64,000 nucleotides of DNA, from assembly GCA_047967505.1 (NCBI GenBank), contig CM106540.1. One strand, written 5' to 3'. Of this stretch, positions 43,424-53,177 are shown one piece after another. Source of the stretch: Dipteris shenzhenensis. Taxonomy: Eukaryota; Polypodiophyta; Polypodiopsida; Gleicheniales. Numbering within the stretch: position 1 is the first letter of the stretch; the number at the start of each line of letters is the position of its first letter. The position numbers were made by a program, and so were the translations under genes. Under the pieces are notes generated by a model. That model saw only the letters and a program-made list of their open reading frames with translations, had not been told where the DNA came from and searched no databases.

Positions 43424-45122
43424 CCAAATTGCCTTCTTGATTCGAGCTTCTTCAAATTTTTCTTTTATATATATATATATATATATATAAAACATACACC
43501 TTTGCTGGTCAGTGGAGTGGCCTTAGATCGCCAATTACGTCTTTCTCTGAGAACATTTGGGCTCTCTCTCTTTTCTTTTCTTTTTTGAATAAAAGCCTTT
43601 GAGCCTTTATACCTTGATCCTTCTATTTAATTGTCAAAGAACCTTTTGCTTTGTAGCGAGATGGAAAGAAATGCTTCGTGACGTTGCCTTCATTTCCCCT
43701 GAATTGTCAGAGTGAGAAGCCATGCCATTGCTTTGAATGACATGCTTGTATGATTGTAGGGATTGGTAGATACACAGTGGGGTAGAGATAATCAGGTGCA
43801 CAGAGGTGTAGTAGGCGGGCTACGTAGGCTAGCAGAGTAACAATAGAGGTAGCTTTTATGTAATGGGACTACTTGAGTGCACAGCTGCACTGCATGCGGG
43901 CAGAGGCTACTTTGATGAGCCGGGCTGCCGGTGGCTATAGGTCTGCACTCTGCAAATAGGTGCACATAGAGGGAGACCCCCAAGGTCTCTAAAGGTGGCT
44001 GGCCTTTGCAGCTAATCGAGGTAGAGGCTACTACATAGGTTGAGTAAAGGCAAAGCCGCAAACTCCAAGGTCTAGAGAGCTCTCCTCAAGAGTACTTTGT
44101 TATTGCAGTCTGGCGGCGATGGCACACCAGCCGAGGTGCTATAGTGACTTTCTGAGGGCACGGAATCTAGATGTAGGCTACGCATAATCCAAGACTGAGA
44201 GGCATTCTAACTTCGCACGATTCATTGAAGGGCTGGCAAGGTAAGGCTGCTGTTTGGATTCTGGAAGGCTTTGCCAAAAGTAAATTTTTTTCCAAAGTGT
44301 CCTTTTTTAAAAAATCCACAAGAGGGAGCTTCAGACTTTCTTTTTTTTAATTCCACCACAGAGAGCGTGACAAAAGCTCTGATCCCCATCAAAACCTTAA
44401 AGGTAATTATCTTCCACATAAATTCACCACTTAATCAATTGGAGAATGAGAACACAATCACACCTCGAAAACGACAGCAGACTGGGTACAATCCCCTGCC
44501 TCAGATTAGTGGCTCATGCTTCCTCATATAGAGTATTTATGATATTTCATAAAAGCACCAAGAAGCCAAAATTATCCCTCTTTTCCAAAATGAGGGATTT
44601 GCTTTACATAGCCATCTTAGGGCCCAAGATTGAATTATACCCACTCCAAAATGTATTGCTCAAACTTGCAATAATAAAGAAATACAAAGTTGGCCCATGG
44701 CCATAAATAATGCATTGTGCGACACCTCGATCAGTACCCTCGCACTAACTCCAATCCTCGCTATGAGTTCCATCACATGTACTCAAGCTGCCAATTACAT
44801 TAGTTATTAGCAATCAATTGAATGAATCACTGAATCAATCGATCCCAACATAACCGCACTCAAAGCACAATAATCAAGCACAACACCAATAACACTAGTG
44901 ACATCAATATTAACATGGAATCAAACACAATACCAACCATCTAGCATGGCAAAACACAAGCTAGTCAGGTGTCCCCAAATAACCACACAAAGTATCCACT
45001 AGGACCACCGCTGCGTCCAGTGCGCTCCTACTGCGCTCCTACAGAGTACTTTACCATAGTCACACTTGACTAAAGTAATAATGTCCAAAGCAAGATATAC
45101 TAGATATATAATTTCTGTAACA
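43424..45122 (-). repeat. Gypsy 5' LTR, long and degenerate
   Basis: On the minus strand it starts TGTTACAGAAATTATATATC at 45122 and ends near 43424. It aligns with 36511-38301, best over its first 700 bp. The two LTRs have diverged by substitutions, indels and the microsatellite, so the element is old. Short frames inside it are not genes. Confidence 0.55.
43466..43489. repeat. (TA)n microsatellite
   Basis: Twelve TA units inside the inner part of the gypsy 5' LTR. The corresponding position in the other LTR lacks it. Confidence 0.9.
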
Positions 45123-45482
45123 TGTTTCCAATCTTTGACATATGAAAGATCTAGACGTTTGTATTTGGTAAGAAATAATTGTTATGTACTCATAAAATAT
45201 TTTGTCAATTTGACTAATGCTAGTTCATATGGTTTTTGTGACATTTTGAAGCATATATGTCATTTATAAAGGTTTCCAATCTTTGAAGAATTTCTATAAA
45301 TGGTTTTTCTTTTGGATTGCAAGAGCTCTTTGCATAGTTCAAGTCAATTTGCATACCTTTTTAGTCTTGGAAGTTGGTGTGTATAGCACATAAGATTTAA
45401 CTTCTTTGCTATTTGTTCTTACTTTTGGTATACATGCAATGCCTTGTTTACTCTTTGTTTCTCTTAGTCTTTTGGCATTGTC
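45123..45482. other. Unassigned DNA between LTR and CACTA 2
   Basis: AT-rich. No motif or repeat could be identified. Confidence 0.4.
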
Positions 45483-45954
45483 CACTACAAGGCATAGGCC
45501 CTTTTTCGACAAAAATACCGACATTTTTTACACTAATTTTTTTTTAAAAATGGGCGCAAAGGTCGTTATTAACATCGTTATAAGCATCGAAAAAGAACGG
45601 TCACTATATAAGCATCGCTATATAGCAACGCTAATAAACGTCACTATATAGTGACACTGGTAAACGTCACTATATAGCGACGATTAACAGAACTTTAAAA
45701 AAAACATTAGTGGGGCTAAACAGGGCCATAGCAAGCCCTGTTTTCCCCCACTAATGTTTTTTTTTTTTAATTACAAAATTTCCCTTGCAAAAAGGGTGAT
45801 ACAAAATCTCTCAAATGAAATGATCGAGTAACAAAAGCATATACATGTCGAAGATATACAACATTGTTTGTTACAAAATTACCCTTTCGAAAAGGGTGAT
45901 ACAAAATCGCTCAAATGAGCCGATATACAAAATGATATATATGGCAAAGTATAT
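45483..45954. mobile_element. CACTA element 2, left end
   Basis: Starts CACTACAAGGCATAGGCCCT, followed by GTCACTATATAGCGAC-type palindromes and the hairpin at 45699-45762. It aligns with 33947-34450 of CACTA element 1. At 45955 it is interrupted by the right giant element and continues at 57342, where the sequence matches CACTA 1 from about 34452 on. Confidence 0.85.
45699..45762. repeat. Subterminal hairpin (CACTA element 2)
   Basis: The arms AAAACATTAGTGGGGCTAAA and TTTTCCCCCACTAATGTTTT flank CAGGGCCATAGCAAGCCCTG, which itself pairs. This is the third copy of the CACTA hairpin. Confidence 0.85.
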
Positions 45955-45986
45955 CATTAGGGAAAAAGGGAGCTCATTTTGGGGCC
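45955..45986 (+). repeat. Giant element right copy, TIR A
   Basis: Begins CATTAGGGAAAAAGGGAGCT and ends CATTTTGGGGCC. Its partner is 57311-57341. Confidence 0.9.
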
Positions 45987-46355
45987 CTGTAAGAAATTCA
46001 CTATTTTTTTATTTATTTCTCTCCTAAAAGACCTCAAAAATAGTAAAATACAGAAACTTGTCTCAGAACTGTCAGTAAGGACTACAAAAGTGTCATTTCA
46101 GAAAGGAATAAGATAATCTTTTGTCTGACTAACACGATTTTGCATTAAATATCTCCTTAGATTTTTTTTTGTTTACCAAAGATTCCGCATCTCTTTTGCT
46201 GACGTGTGCAGGCCTTTCATAAAGAATCCATCACTGAACTTGGTGATTGCAAGTTTTCAAAATATTTACATGGATACCGCCACACTTCCACAGTTCATGT
46301 TACAAAATGACTATGAGATTGACAAGCAAACTTCGCAACCTCAGAAGCACAAAAA

Positions 46356-49084
46356 ATGGCCGATACTAGTGAGTCACTATCTCAGAAGAAGCGATTACAC
46401 CATCTTCACATCGACTTAGAAGAACAATATGCTCCAGCACAAAAAAGACGAAAGGATACGGTGCTGAATGCTTAACAGCGGGAAAATATGAGAAGAGAAG
46501 GGCTTCAACATATTGACTTATAGTGCGATGGAAGCATATATCCAAAATGTCAAGTAAAAAACTCTACACCTCCATTTGTCAATCCCACCACATTACTGAG
46601 GTTTGCCGGCGATGGACAAAATGGACTTCTTGGTTATATTTCTGCACAGTCTGCATTTGCAGAAATGTATAAAATGATGTACCTACAAGAAAAGGGGGCC
46701 AAGATGCAAGAGATAGCCATTCGTGCAAAATTGGAGAAGCAGTTGCAGAATGAAATTGAGGAGCATTCAAAGAGTAAAAAAGAGTTAACAAGAGCAAGAA
46801 AGAAGAGAACCGTGCTTGGAGACAGACAACGTAGCAAGAAGATTAAAAACATTGCAAATTTGAAGGCTGGGATTGATGGATGCAAGCGAAGAATTCAGGA
46901 AGCAAGGTTAGATTGCAATTTATCATTTTGTATACTCAAAAAGGCTCTCAAATGACTATATCTATTTCGTCCATTACCGCAAAACAAGAATGGAGGTGCT
47001 GAATGATATAGGCATATTGTGTTGTTACTATAGGAAATTATTGGAGCGTGCAAAAGAAAATATGGATCCGAACCTTCTTCCTGTGAAACAAATGAAAGGA
47101 TTGCTTTCTTGTGGTGTAGCAAAAGGTTTGATTGAGGAAAAAAAATACAAAACAGTCAAATGCAATGTTGTAGAGAACTTTGTATCCAATAATCAAGTTG
47201 ATGGCACTACAATCCAAGATGCTCTTGATGTTAGTGGAGTTAGCAGGAAGGGATATAGTTCGATTTTCCATGCGATATCCTCAACTTTGAAAGATCAAAG
47301 GATTAAACGAGTTTTACTACTAAATCCAGCAACTGTGTGAAGGATAAGAGGTCATTTGAATGAAAGTATAGATGAGTTTATTGGGCAATATATCCATATT
47401 GAAGAAATATTTCATGGTGGTAAAGGAACCACTGTGTATGACCCTTGAAACAATATATTTGTAGATCTACAACAACTTCAAAGAAGAATGGTCGAGTTTT
47501 ATGGAATAACATTTCAGGAGTGCAAAGGCATTTTGAAATTTGTTATCAAACTGGATGAGTGTGAGGTTGTAAAGGAAAAGAAAATGGAAAGGGTTACTAT
47601 TACATTGATGAATGGAGCACTTGATACATCATTGACTGAAGCGAGTTCGAAGTATTTTAGTGTGCAGTCGGAGAAACACATATGGTGGTTAGGCTCGTTC
47701 CAGGTATGATCATTTTTTGTTTTGTACTTGATTTTGGTCATTGTTTTCAAATCTGTTATAGTAAGACTTTTGTTTTCTATAATCTAGCAGGTGAAGACAA
47801 AAGACCATGAAACACTAGATTGGGTGTTTCACCACACGGAAATACCAAGAATAATCAAAAGACAAGTGCAAGGCGAGAATCTCCATGTTGCAGGAAAAGG
47901 TGATTTTCAAGTAGAGTGGCACATGGCCAGGGATCTTAAAACACTTAAGTGCATGTATAACGTTAGTAAAGGAGGCAACTCAAAGTCTCCTTGTCTTTAC
48001 TACAAAGAATCAGCTCAAGTAATGGATTCCAAATGGTGGAAGAGAGCACCTAATAGAGATAAACCTGACTTCAAGGCCATTCTAGACATTCCACTATGTA
48101 ATGTTCACATCTGCACATTGCATGGTCTATGTCGAATTATTGAGAAATTGGTATTTTTGTATATTGGATTTGCTTGGAAACTCTGTCCCAAAAAAAATAG
48201 AAAGGATGCTCTTCAAGCATTGGAAAAAGTGTTATCCGATATAGGTCTGCATGGAGGAGATGTTCAAATCACAAAGGATTTTAAAAAGTCTACCAATGGC
48301 AAGGAGGTACCAATCAAGCCCTCTATTGGTGGTGTTAAGGCAAGAAGATTCTTGTCTCGACCCAAACACAGTAAGCAAGTACGGCAAGGTAGAACAGTTT
48401 CAAAGATTAATTATGGATTGTGGAAGCAAGTCCATAATGCCATGAAAGATCATGAGGCAGATGGGGAAGCACGAAATGTGAAGGCAGAGGTGTGGAGCTC
48501 TCTTGATCAACTCTTCACGTTTTGTGACAAAGTAACATGGAAAAAGAGTGATTACAAGAACTTTGAGGAGGCAATTAAACATTTTGGGAAGTCAATGAAA
48601 GACGCGTGGATAGCCTGCAATATAACTCACTACATGGTAAGGTTCTGTCTTCTTCTTTTACTTAAGTGTGATCCTCTTTTTTTTATTGCTTACTATGCAT
48701 TCTTATGTCTTACAGCATATCATCTACAACTACCTTCCCTATTTTGTCAAAAAGTATGGATGCCCAGCAATTTGGTCTACCCAAGGCATGGAGAAGTCTC
48801 ACTACATGGCACATAATGCATTTTTCAGACACACACAACACTATGGAGGGAGTCAAAAGGCAAATAGTCTGAAGGAAGTCTTCCAATGGTTTTACCGAGG
48901 CATACTACAGAGGCTGCATGCTAAAAGAAAAGTTGCTAGCTCCAAAGTCAAGCTTGCTTTTCTTCTAGTTCAAAAGCAAAGACGAAGACAAACTCTACAC
49001 AATTCAATGGCAACAGAGAGACATAGACAATGTAGGGAATCGAAGATATTTAGAAACCATAAATGGACAAGTAAACATGAATAG
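46356..49084 (+). pseudogene. Gene T: putative DDE-type transposase, right copy
   Basis: Exons 46356-46906, 46989-47703, 47791-48636 and 48716-49084 sum to 827 codons. All have GT..AG borders and exon lengths that match the left copy apart from small indels. Domain order is basic N-terminus, coiled coil (about residues 105-180), IKLDECEVV near the end of exon 2, VHICTLHGLCRIIEKL in exon 3, a basic linker (RPKHSKQVRQGRTVSK), and QGMEKSHYMA with a basic C-terminus in exon 4. In-frame stops at 46473 (TAA), 46521 (TAG), about 47338 (TGA) and about 47447 (TGA) break it. Three of the four codons are sense in the left copy, and the fourth (47447) is serine there. Its place just inside the TIR fits a transposase. 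Confidence 0.65.
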
Positions 49085-49436
49085 CAGTTTGTAACTTATT
49101 GGTGTTATGTCCACATGTTTTCAAACTCAATTAATAGAATTTTTTTTTGTGGAACAAGTGACTCTTGGTGTTATGCCTATATGATTTGAGACTCCATCAA
49201 CAGTATTTCTTTTGTGAAACATGTGATCTAAACGTAATACAATTTGTTCACAATTTCAATATATTATTTGTTTAATATTTGATGACACCACTCTATCTAT
49301 CCCAAGGACTTTGTACAAATCATTTCATCTTCAACTTATTGTTCATTTATACAAGATCATACCAGACATCAAAGACTTTGTACAAATCAGTTCAACTTCA
49401 ATATAATGTTTGTGCTATATATAATGACTAAATCCT

Positions 49437-51392
49437 ATTTCTCCCAGGGCCTGCCGATCGGAACTCTCTTTTTGATCTTGATTGGACTCTTTTTCTTCCT
49501 TATTGGCTTGATGTGGACTGTCTGTTTATCAATGCTTGCCTCTGTTGCTTGTCTGGGAGGGGTATCCTTTTCTTCAACTGTCTCCATGTGTTCTTCTTCT
49601 TGGATTGTGTCGCCTGATGCAATCATGGGTGGCTCTCGAAACCTTATGAGCTTGTGTTTTCCATAGCCCTCCAGACATTTGGGCTCCTTAACACCACATG
49701 CTAATGCATAAGAAGTGTAAGACAAAAAGTAAGAGGCCCTAGAGGCCTACTTATTCACATAATCCCCAAATATATCTATGGCAGACAACCTCTCTATCAA
49801 AATGATCTTTTCCTTTTGCCATGAAAGATCATGTCCACCTAAAACCCTGGACAAACATTTTAAGAAGTAAACAATGGCTTCTCCATTTTTGCTCAACTGC
49901 CTATGGTAAATCAAGATCTTAGCACTGCCTAGATCATGAATATAATGAGCTAGGCTTGATTGTTTGCCAAACCTAGCCGGCCTGCTTCCACTTGTTCTTT
50001 GGAGGAATGTGTCATCCTCAATTTGTAGTTGCCACATATCAAAACATTGGAGTGAGACAATACACAACCTACAAAACATTTAAGCAGAAGACAAAGTATT
50101 TGATTTGAAGTAACAAGATCGTACCTTCTCATTTTCATCAGCAACAAGCAGTTCATCTTTCCAAAGATTTATTCCTCTCCCCTCTAGTCCAGCCTCTTCT
50201 TTAAGCTTTTCCGTGTATAGTGCTGAGAGATTCATAGCTTCCTATGTGAGCTGGAAGGTAGTTTCACCTGGCTCTTGGAACTTTTTAGCCTCTTTGAAAC
50301 AAATAGTAAGGGCCTCTGCAAGATCAAAAATTGTTTCCAAAGCCAATAGTGAATCTTCATCCTCTATGCCAACCTCCTTGTCAAGCCTTGAAGCCTGGGC
50401 AATAAGGGAAATGGCATAGTCCTCCCTCAAATTGAACATACACTCTATATCATGGAGGAAAACATAATCTTTTCCACCAATCAAGACACCTGGAAGCATG
50501 GGCACTACATAGTTGCTGCTCTGAACATCAAAATCTTCAACTGGCTATACTGCCCTAAGAGATTTTGTCCTCAGTTGAACAAGTCAAGAGCAGCCACTTG
50601 CAGCCCCTCATCCTGGAGGTTGATATCTTCTTCTTGCTCTGCCATTTTTGTTACCAAAGGAACGTCCTCTTTTTCCTTTGCTTTAGATGTGTCTTCTTCT
50701 TCAGCCTCCTGCCCTTGTTCATCCAGAGAGTCCTGACTGAAGACAATGTACATAAGGAATGCCATGGTTTCCTCAAGCACTCTACACTTTTTGGTGTGCA
50801 AGTTACAGTTGAATTTATATTGATCAGGCAGCCTATCAAATCTTCTATTCACATGGTACCTCAGCCTGTCAATGGAGATAATATGATTTATATGCACAAA
50901 AACCTTTTCATCTTCCACAATTCTTCCTGCCTCTGTCAGGTGTTTGAAGGTATCCCAATGGTCTGAAAGAAAATCTTTGTGATGCTCCAGTACAGAGCTC
51001 ATAGTGAACTCCATGTTGAGAATACTGTGGTATATGTGGAAGTTCCTCTGAGCCTTGCATTTGTGAAGAAACTCAAATAGGAGCAAATCTGGAGATTTGT
51101 CCTCTTCTGGTTCCTTTTGTTTTGAGATGGAAGACTCAGCATTCTGCTCCAGTCTCTTCTTTTTGCCTGTTCCAAAATTTATATACATTGAATTCTATAT
51201 GCTGACATATGCAATCAGGAAATGCATAGGATATCACCAGATAAATCACTTCATGAGCTCTCATGACTCACCTGGTGATTGCTGTGGTCTAATTATAGCA
51301 GCAGAAAAGTCCAGCTTCCTCTTGAAAGGAAGGGCCTGGGAGTCAACTATTCCAAAGCAAAAACATTTCTCAGCATCAAGGATGAATTCCAT
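49437..51392 (-). pseudogene. Gene U of giant element, right copy
   Basis: The minus-strand ATG at 51392 opens exon 1 (MEFILDAEKCFCFGIVDSQ...FKRKLDFSAAIIRP; 51392-51272). It splices to 51166, where exon 2 begins KKKRLEQNAESS. Conserved blocks are HHKDFLSDHWDTF, HVNRRFDRLPDQYKFNCNLH, the acidic EEEDTSKAKEKED, HDIECMFNLREDYAISLIAQ, and, in the last exon, HYIHDLGSAKILIYHRQL and GRPWEK before the stop at 49437. A frameshift near 50570, TGA/TAG codons around 50245 and 49748, and a damaged acceptor near 50035 inactivate it. The start here is probably ancestral, because the left copy has lost 12 bp after the ATG region. Function unknown. The conserved length and paired position argue for a real gene. 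Confidence 0.6.
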
Positions 51393-51445
51393 AGGGCCAA
51401 AGATAGCAAAACAATGAGGTAGAAGTGAGAACCAAAAGAGACACA

Positions 51446-51520
51446 GGAATTTGTAGGAAAACGCGATGTAGGACCATTTGGAAAATATCAAGCACTCTCC
51501 TCGCATTTTGTTGCAAATTT
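51446..51520. repeat. Hairpin repeat 4' (right copy)
   Basis: The arms GGAATTTGTAGGAAAACGCGA and TCGCATTTTGTTGCAAATTT surround about 35 bases that contain AAGCACTCTCC. It corresponds to 24172-24245. Confidence 0.75.
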
Positions 51521-51648
51521 TTTAGTTCTATTGATATCCATGTCAAATCAAATGCAAGGATCATCTCACAGATTCTTGGACAATATGAGTTGATATGCAA
51601 GAGAAAGGAGCTGAGTGAAACTTTTCAAGAGGAATGTGTCAACAACAA

Positions 51649-51720
51649 GAATTTGCAGCAAAATGCGATATGGGCTATCTAGAGATGGATAAAGCACTTT
51701 CCTCGCATTTTGTTTCAAAC
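51649..51720. repeat. Hairpin repeat 3' (right copy)
   Basis: The arms GAATTTGCAGCAAAATGCGA and TCGCATTTTGTTTCAAACTT. It corresponds to 23967-24040. Confidence 0.75.
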
Positions 51721-52775
51721 TTCTAGGTTCTAATCATATCCATCTCCAATCAAATTCTTGGGTGATCTACCACATTCTTGGACAGTATAAATTGAATATG
51801 CAACAAGAAGGGTGGAGCTGAGTGAAGATATTTGGACATCAAGAATTCAATGGATGGAAGAAATATATGTCAAAAAACATTGAAAAGAATCTAGAATTCT
51901 GACCTTTCTTTTCCTTTTCCATGCTGTTGGAGTTGCACTAGTGAATCTCCTGCTCTTTCCCAAACTTGAACTACAGCCTTAGTAACCTGGAGATCTGGTA
52001 GTGGTAGTAGTCTTCAGGCAGGTTGCAGTCTAGATGGAGTGTGCTGGGTAGGAAGGGATCAGAGAGGGAAGGAAAAGGACGATGGGAGGGTGCTGGCAGG
52101 GATGAAAGATTGGGAGGCAGGGAGGGAAGAGTGGTTGTGGAATTGATTATGAAATCATGAATGGCATAAGTTCCAAGGCATAAAGTGTCCTTTTCACATG
52201 TGCCAAGTTTCAAACTCCAAGAGATCTGGGTCCCATCCACACTTGTGAAAAACGTCTCCATTCCACACATGTGGGATTTAGTAGTTGCCTTGTTTGTATT
52301 TTGCACTTATCTTTTCCCTCCTCTTTAATCTATCCTGTCTCGGCCCTTCACAGTCTCAGCTCTCTTGCCTCCCTACCTCCCTACTCTGTAACATCAGCAT
52401 CCTGACTAGCAGCACAGGTTCATCCCCAACACAGGGTACTCATCAGCAGCACAACACACCCATAGATAGCTTTCAGGTTGGTATTAATGGGTTCTTCCCT
52501 CAGTCTCTGCAATCTTCTTGCCTTCCATAGAAACAATCCATCTTGCATGGACATGCATAGACTCAATCCATATTTTATTTGGTTTTAAAGACAAGGAAAT
52601 CACTATAGGAATGCAGATCTTCAAGTGTGATAATTGCATGTGAGGGGAAAACTGTTCTTATGGGTTCTTCCTTCAATCTGTGCACACTTCTTGCCTTCCA
52701 TAGACTCAATCCATCCTGCATGGACATGCAAACACCTTCAAATTACTGACGGCATATTCCAGCATGCTGCCTCAT

Positions 52776-52850
52776 GAATTTGCAGGAAAATGCAAGGAGA
52801 AGGCCTTAGGAATTTCAAACAACCGAAATCACGTTTTTTTGCGAATATTG
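52776..52850. repeat. Hairpin repeat 2' (right copy)
   Basis: The arms GAATTTGCAGGAAAATGCAA and ATCACGTTTTTTTGCGAATA, more diverged than the others. It corresponds to 17703-17773. Confidence 0.6.
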
Positions 52851-53000
52851 AACTGTTGCTTCATCCACCCTTGTCATTCTGGTTTTGTGACTTTCATAGT
52901 TTTCCATGGCTATACTCTCCTTTCATAAACTCCATTCATATTGTATTTAGTTGTAAAGACAGAGAAATCACTGTTGGAGTGCACCAGCATGTCACTTCAA

Positions 53001-53075
53001 GAATTTGCAGGAAAACGTGATTTCGAGCTATTAGGAATTTGAAACTGTCCATATCGCATTTTATTGCAAAATTTT
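53001..53075. repeat. Hairpin repeat 1' (right copy)
   Basis: The arms GAATTTGCAGGAAAACGTGA and ATATCGCATTTTATTGCAAA. It corresponds to 17486-17551 and lies about 100 bp before the H3P start codon. Confidence 0.7.
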
Positions 53076-53177
53076 CAATGTTGCTTCATCCACCCCTGTG
53101 ATTGTCTTTTTGTGTCATACCATGTTCTCCATGGCTGTAATCTCTTTCCATTGCTTTGTATGCAGTTTGTCAAAGTG

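Larger units (their letters stand above)
51393..53177. promoter_or_regulatory. U/H3P divergent intergenic region with four hairpins (right copy)
   Basis: About 1.8 kb between two divergent gene starts. It holds hairpin repeats at 51446-51520, 51649-51720, 52776-52850 and 53001-53075, two near each gene. Their arrangement is conserved in the left copy. The region also contains a repeated piece with CATTTGAAGGTGTTTGCATG-like and CACTCCATCTAGACTGCAAC-like sequence. Promoter, transposase-binding or replication roles are possible. Confidence 0.6.
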
